Assembly: GCA_010015745.1 (NCBI GenBank) | Contig: ML978154.1 | Span: 334,668-398,667, forward strand | DNA: 64,000 bases | Origin: Setomelanomma holmii | Lineage: Eukaryota > Ascomycota > Dothideomycetes > Pleosporales > Phaeosphaeriaceae | Direction of reading: 5' to 3' | Shown here: one piece after another, positions 58,103 through 64,000 of the stretch | Layout: each line of letters starts with the position of its first letter | Position numbering within the stretch: position 1 is the first letter of the stretch | Notes under the pieces: generated by a model | Database searches by the model: none | What the model was told of the DNA's origin: nothing | The model's input: only the letters and a program-made list of their open reading frames with translations | Position numbers and translations under genes: made by a program

Positions 58103-58679
58103 CCAAGGACGACTGGTTTGGTAGACGATATGGCAGTGTGGAGGATACATACAGCCAATGGCTCTGCCTTTGGCTATCAAATGTCATGGTTGGCTATGCA
58201 GCATGCTTTCAGAACTGTTTGGCGGATTTGTGTACATCTTGGAACGACACGTTCATGTCCGTTGGCTAGCATGCTGGACTTCGGATCGCATAAGTAAATG
58301 CCGTGGATCACTTCCCGGAGTATCCATGCTTAAATGCAAAGCGTTGCAGTCATGAGCGCAGGCTTTTCTGAGCACGCAATATAGTTCACTACATCTATAT
58401 GGTATAAGTGCAAGCCCAAACCCAACGCGAAGCAGACAGAACGAAGCGGTGATTCCAAGGCAGTCTCAAACGCCCAAGACATGCACATAAAGCATCTCAT
58501 CTGGCCCATCGCATCGTGCCGTATGTAAACCATGTGCATCGCGTTGCAGACATCGTACCACGAGCCTTACCTGGGAGTAGACGCTCGTCGCCCGGTCTTT
58601 ATACTATCCAGACGCCCGCTTCGCGCCACAACGCCTCCAGATATAGCAATATCAAGCATCTATCTCATGCCCACTCACT
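58103..58679. other. Intergenic, tail to tail
   Basis: About 580 bp between the RS-rich gene and the end of the kinesin gene. No coding signal. Confidence 0.6.
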
Positions 58680-61600
58680 TCATCTCCCATTGTTAAAGAA
58701 CCAACTCGTCCTCTTCGCCTTATTTCCCTCATCCCCATCCTGTTTCTGCAGATTGCCAATAACAGGCAACACGGGTCCATCTTGCACAGGCCCGCCTCCG
58801 CCTCGCAGCGGTTTGGCGATGCGCGAGCCAACGCCGCCGCCAAAAGCGAAAGACGCACCGGGACCGGATGGTGAGCCGAGACCGCGTGTTGAGCCCGCTT
58901 TGGCGGCTTCGAGACGTTCTTTGACGGCTGTGAGTTGGGCTTCGAAACTGTGGTGGTGATTAGTATGGTGTTGTTGAGAGGTAGGAGGGGAACATACCGG
59001 TGGTTTGCTGCTGTTAGCTTTTCTTGGGAGTCTTGTAACAAGCTTTCGAGAGATTGTATGCGCTCGTTGCGGGCGATGAGCTTTCGTTCTGCAATGGCTA
59101 CTTCTTTCTTGAGCGAGCTGTTCTGCTCGACGAGTTGTCGTTGCACGACTGTCAATTGTTCCAGGTTGCGTTCGAGGAACATCATCTTCTTTTGCTGAGC
59201 ACGGTTGTTGGATGTCCGGAGCACGTTGTTATATTGCTCGCGGGTCTCGTCCAGTGAGATTTCGAGCTCGACGACCTAGATTGGATAGTCAGTAACCAGT
59301 TTACAACGTGACAGAATTCAATACGCACACGCTCGCAACGATTCTGCAGATCGCGCATCAAGCTCTTCTTCATGTTGTCGAATTCAGCAATCTGTTGTTG
59401 CACAGTCTTGCCGTTGATGCCATTCGCAACGCCGTTAGCAATCGCGCCACTCTTGATACGCTGTTGTAAGCCCTCAACTTCCGTCTTGAGTTTGGAGTTG
59501 TCCTCCGCTCGCCGCGCAAGATCCTGCTTGAGATCTTCGACAAGCTCGACGTTGCCTTCTTGCCTAGCGGCGTATGCGTCTGCGAGCCGCACCTTGAGCT
59601 CTTCTTTGTCCGCATCGGAGAGGTTGCGCTCAAGTAGTTCTTCGTACGAACTTTGCAAAACTGCGCATCTTGCCTCTAAAGCATCGCGACGCTTGTTGTG
59701 TACACTGTCCTCTTCGTTTCGCGCAGTTAGCGACAATTCTGCTTGCCGCACGATGCCTTGAGTCTCCACAAGTTTCTCTCGAAGCTCTTGTAGCGAATCT
59801 GGAGCTATCGCATCGCCATCGGAGCTCATCCGGTGCAAATTATCGAGCTGCTCAATGATCCTGCGTATGCTGCGCTCGTTGTCGCTGAACACTTCGCCGC
59901 CTAGATCAAAGCCGGCCATCATTTGGGCCATTGCTTCCGCCTTCTTCCGCTTCTTCTCGTCAGCAGCGGCACTCGTCTCCTTGGCGTTCATCTTTGCATC
60001 CAATAGCTGCTGCTTGACATCGTCGAGTTCGGTGGTCAATTCCGAATTTGCTTCCTTCAGAGCATCCATCGAGATTTGCGCCTCCTTGCTCTCGAATTGA
60101 ATCTTCTCAACCTGCATCTTCATTTCGTTAAGCTCCGAAGTCATCCGTTCGTTGTCTTTGTTCGCCTTGGAGTCTCGATCCTTGTAGTACTGCAGCTCAT
60201 CCTTGGCAGTATTGAGCTGGTCCACAGCTTTTGTGAGCTGCGATTCCTTCTCGGCGACTTGGTCTTGCAACTCATTCTCCCTCTTCAGGAATTCATCCTT
60301 TTCGTCCTTCTCAAGCGGTATACTCGGTGTGCTCGCACGTTCCAGGTCCATTCGAGAATCCGGTCGAGACGGTGTTTCCGAGCTCTTCGTAGCATCCAAT
60401 CTCGATGGTGTTCCAGCGCGCGGCGTTGAGGGTGGCCGTCTGCCGGTAGTGGCCCCATTCTCCAAAGCAGGCGTCCACCTGTCTTTTGGCACTTGTTCGC
60501 CGCCTCGCCAAAGTGATACTTCGCCCTCCAATGCTGCGATGTAGTTTTCGAAAGTCGTGACCTGCCCTTGCGCCTTCTTCAGCATTGCCTTGAGCTCAGC
60601 AGGACTGAGCTCGGCGTTGATCTTGGCCTTATTCTTGATAGACTTTGCACGCATACCGAAACGCAGCGTGCTGAGTGTTTCCGCGTCGTTGTAGCTACTC
60701 GGCGAGCAATTGATAATGAGTGTCGTTCGAGAATTACCACCAAGCGATTCTTGCAAGATTCGTGTGAGCTTCGAGTCTCGGTATGGGATATGCGAAGATT
60801 TGCCATCTGTCAGAGAATTGATGACCATGCCCAGGGCGCTCAAACTCTTGTTGATCTTTTTTGCCTCTTCAAGTGTTTGCCCACTGGCTCCTGTTTTGCC
60901 TACCTTCTCGGAACCAGCTAGATCCACCAAGAACAGTTGCCCGCTCTTTTGCGATCCGGTTTCGACGTTCTTCTGGGAGACAGTCACAACGAAGATGGAA
61001 TGCGATCGCGAGGACTCCTGGTTCATGTTGGTTGCTGAGACTGCCCTGGCTGTACCACCTCTTCGCAAGACTTCGTACACTTCATCGTCGCTCGCAACGT
61101 AGACCTCTAGCAGGCCTTTGACGTATACGCCTCGATTCTTCTCCTCGTGCACTGGCAGGTTATCGTTTTGTGGCATGAGAAGATCTCGAATCCGCTCCAT
61201 GTAGATCTCCATGTAGCTGACTCTGACTGTGTACTCGATGTTGCTCGGAGAGGCTAATATGCTGGCAAAGACCTGCTGTACGATACGTGGTATCACACCT
61301 CTGCCCGCCTCGTCGTCGATGTCACTACCCATCATGGTATAGGACTTGCCTGCGCCAGTCTGACCATAAGCAAAGACTGTGCCATTGTAGCCGTTCAAAA
61401 TATCGTCGACGGTCGAGCGGATGGAGTAGTCGAAGACATCGGCCTGGCGCGAGGCCATGTCGAAGACGCGGTCGAAGGTGAAGGCCCCCGCGGCCTCTTT
61501 GGACTGTCATGGCCATCAGCGGTGTTCTTCAGGTGCAGAATTTTGCTTGTTGTGGCGCATACGGCGTACCTGGATTGTGCATGTGTCCTCCGAGTTGAAG

Positions 61601-61815
61601 TCAACAATGGGCTCTCCGCCGCTGGCAATCTCGATCTTGTTTTGCGGACGGAACCGCGCCACGACTGCATTGTTCCACCGTCAGTATGCTGTATACAATC
61701 TGGCTGTACTTGCAGTCTCGCGGCGCACCTTTAATTGTGTTTGAGCCCCTATGCCAGCGGTTGTTAGCTATGTCTCACACCGCACATCCCACTCTACAGG
61801 GCCTACTTACGACAT
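58680..61815 (-). CDS. Conventional kinesin heavy chain (kinesin-1)
   Basis: Six exons, 61815-61811, 61748-61729, 61664-61570, 61503-59329, 59275-58998 and 58947-58680, encode 946 residues. The first coding exon is only 5 nt (ATGTC); joined, the start reads M-S-G-SNTIKVVARFRPQNK. Motor motifs: P-loop GQTGAGKS at about residues 87-94, switch I 'NQESSRSH', switch II 'LVDLAGSEK'. The neck has 'KAKINAELSPAELK', followed by long heptad coiled coils. The tail contains 'VGSRIAKPLRGGG', the autoinhibitory IAK motif, and a Gly-rich end with 'FFNNGR'. Length and tail match fungal kinesin-1 such as Neurospora NKIN. It carries vesicles and dynein to microtubule plus ends in hyphae, and works without light chains in fungi. 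Confidence 0.96.
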
Positions 61816-62612
61816 GGTTGCTGCACTGTACAGCGTTCTGGCCCAGAGGCCGCACTCTGCTTGCTTGGCTCACTCTCTAGTGTCGTGTCGCTGCGAACCC
61901 GGCGGGAACTGCTGTCGTGGTACCGTCACGTCTCGCAGGTCTCGGCGCGTGGCAGTTGGGTAATTAAGGGCCCCGCGTCGGCTTAGGGGGAACAATTTGG
62001 CCGCTGCAGAAGCGGCAAGAGACCCTGGGGACGCAGAATGACGCAGTGTGGCTGTCTCCTGCGGGAAGAATATCGCGACGTTCCTGAGCGGTGCAGCGAG
62101 GGACGTTGGCGGCGTTGCTGGACGAAGTGCAGGCATCGGCTTGTGTTGATGCGTCGGCGCAAGATCGGTACAGCATCTAGCGCAGCTGCCACCCCACACC
62201 CACCAACGGTCACGGCGAGGACCCTTGACCAGCAATTGATCATGGCTGAACCAAACACAGCACGCTTCACAGCCCAGCTTATCGACGTCATTTGAGCCCT
62301 TCGACAGAGCACCGATCAGGTTCACGGTTGAGCACATGACCCTGCATTAGCTGCATTCCGTGTGCTTCCAAGTACCACTCAAGTACCACCTATCATTCAA
62401 GACGGCTTATGGTAGAAGACACAATTCATTCAGTAGTTAGAGACTGCTAGGCGCTACAATAAGATCCCAAGCACCAAGCTGCGTTAACCAGCAGCTCCAG
62501 AAACGCCGATATTCCTAAAAGATGACTGGTATCCTTTCGCATGTAACTCGATAACTCCTAAGCAATGCCGTAACACATCACACCCGAAGCAGCAGATATG
62601 CTGCTACGCAGC
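61816..62612. other. Intergenic upstream of kinesin
   Basis: About 800 bp with the kinesin promoter and the rad6 3' end. GC-rich around 61900-62250, less so after. Open frames on both strands are Arg/Ser/Cys-rich noise. Confidence 0.55.
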
Positions 62613-63330
62613 TCAATCGTCCCAGCTCTTCTCCACCGTCTCACGAACGCGCTTGGTGTACTCTTTCCTGTTCTCTTTGTATAGGTTCGATGCTTCGACG
62701 TTGGCTGGCGACGACGTGTTCGGGTCGTTCAATAAGCTGCACAGAGTCAGTCACTGTCGCTTGGAAGCGTGCGAGATGGCCTCAAATCGTGTAACATACC
62801 TCTGGATACTTGTCAAGATCGCTGCCACGTCGTATGTTGGGGACCATCGGTTCTGTAGGATGTCCAGACAGAGCTCGCCCGTGCCGTAGACATTCGGATG
62901 GAACATTTGGCTAATGAACTTTACGCCCGGCGGTTTGTTGGGATATGCCTCCTCAAAGTGCATGACGAGGCGGAACGTCCCATCTTCGAAGGGCGTGTCC
63001 GCAGGACCAATAATGACAGCGTTCCTGCACTCCTGTCAGCAACGAATCCTTACGATTAGACGTGTATTTCTTGGGCCGGCTGTCGTGGTGCTATCCTAAG
63101 AGAACGTGGTCGCGTGTGCATAGTGGAGCGGGTGTTCGTACCATGTCATGACATTGTCGGCGATGGGAGACGCAGAGACTCCCGCAGGAGGGTCTGTTTG
63201 CATGCGCTGGAGTATGTTAGTGTCCTTCTCTTTGAGGGCATCAGTCGTCACGCTGCCCTCATTAAGAGGCATGACGAGGGTGGGGTACCTTGAAGTCGCG
63301 CATCAAGCGGCGGCGGGCGGCTGTAGACAT
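62613..63330 (-). CDS. rad6: Rad6/Ubc2, ubiquitin-conjugating enzyme E2
   Basis: Exons 63330-63289, 63206-63142, 63024-62800 and 62736-62613 encode 151 residues, the standard length for filamentous fungi, which lack the acidic tail of Saccharomyces Rad6. The protein reads [28 protein letters not shown], '[30 protein letters not shown]', then the catalytic cysteine in '[29 protein letters not shown]', ending '[13 protein letters not shown]'. It ubiquitinates PCNA with Rad18, histone H2B with Bre1 and N-end-rule substrates with Ubr1. Introns are 82, 117 and 63 nt. All junctions agree with the conserved protein. Confidence 0.97.
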
Positions 63331-64000
63331 TGTGGTTGAGTATGGTAGAGAGAAACTAGTAGATCGCGAAAGCTGGGAGTAAGGTGCTAGTAGCCAAGCT
63401 GGTTGAGTGTGGAGGTTGCTGGTACGTGTGTGATTTGAGATACGGGAGTGATGGTTCGCCGCCCTCGATTCGGGTGGTGGAGTCCGGCTGGAGGCGACCT
63501 GACGCCACTTCACGTGGCCCTTATCGCACGCCACCCTGCATTCAGCCTCGTAATCATCACCAAGTGTCAACTGTCACGCTAGATATTAGCCGTGCGTTCA
63601 CACACAAATACAATAGGAGTCTGGTTCGGTATATCGTGTTTTGACTCTTGTACTGTAGCCATTCAATTTACTCTCTACTATACTGTACAGGGAAGCCTCC
63701 TCTAACGCTATGCATTTTCTGCGCGTAATGGTCCCAGCTCCTGCAGCCGCCTATGCTTTTCCCGCTCAAGGCTCACGGACACAAATCCCATCATATCGTA
63801 ATGTCGTCATTCGCTAAGCCGCAGTGCAAACAAAGACAAAGTAGGCAGAGAACAGAAAATGGCCGCAAAGAACCAAGACTGGGAGAGCCGGATCGAAAAA
63901 GAGAAATCGTCGGTTAGAAACGCAATGAGCATACTCATTCTCCACAAGCACCAGCCATGCCGTGGTGAGTAGCGCCAGCTGTCTTCTCGCGTCCAAGATG
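63331..64000. other. Intergenic upstream of rad6, to the window edge
   Basis: About 670 bp to the edge. The proximal part is the rad6 promoter, with CACGTGG near 63511. A minus-strand open frame at 63814-63996 has a hydrophobic translation but no other support. Confidence 0.5.

Overview
The window reads as a gene-dense nuclear contig of a filamentous ascomycete (Pezizomycotina; Dothideomycetes is my guess from gene style and cannot be proven here). The reasons are the many short spliceosomal introns (mostly 46-75 nt, GTNNGT donors, CTRAY branch sites 10-25 nt before a YAG), a Zn2Cys6 regulator, a fungal bZIP, a Pth11-type membrane receptor, a GMC oxidoreductase, Rad6 of 151 residues and a kinesin-1 with the fungal-type tail. 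Exon boundaries below were worked out by hand from frame, splice consensus and family knowledge. Every multi-exon model called a CDS, except the one at 40888-41912, sums to a multiple of three and ends in a stop.

Left third (1-20.5 kb): the end of a reverse-transcriptase-like gene, probably a domesticated fungal rvt; a Cep57/Ppc89-like spindle pole body coiled-coil gene; Ric8 divergent from Rif1; a GMC oxidoreductase; a glucose-6-phosphate 1-epimerase; and an Iks1-like kinase. From 20.7 to 27.6 kb lies a candidate sugar-use module: Zn2Cys6 regulator, MFS sugar transporter, and a GH3 beta-glucosidase with PA14 insert and no signal peptide, the last two divergent around a shared 597-bp promoter. 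From 27.8 to 36 kb come a hypothetical acidic protein, a damaged secreted-protein gene, a Rad5/Rad16-type SNF2 ATPase and a small DUF4267-like membrane protein.

Right half (36-64 kb): a bZIP factor, a Pth11-like receptor, several unrecognised genes (an F-box-like or unknown protein, a C2H2 protein, a coiled-coil protein, an RG-rich protein), the E2 enzyme Ubc8, ketopantoate hydroxymethyltransferase, Atg12, the Cdc7 regulatory subunit Dbf4, an Arg/Ser-rich hypothetical protein, conventional kinesin and the E2 enzyme Rad6. These are mostly independent housekeeping genes; there is no operon-like logic.

The most unusual signal is exon structure. The ubc8 gene can only be read into its conserved protein if it contains exons of 8, 3 and 1 nucleotide, each flanked by canonical introns, and the Pth11-like gene needs a 2-nucleotide exon. 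A second signal is clusters of ACGCG (MCB-like) cores in front of Rif1, the SNF2 gene and Dbf4. I saw no tRNA, rRNA, CRISPR array or intact transposon.
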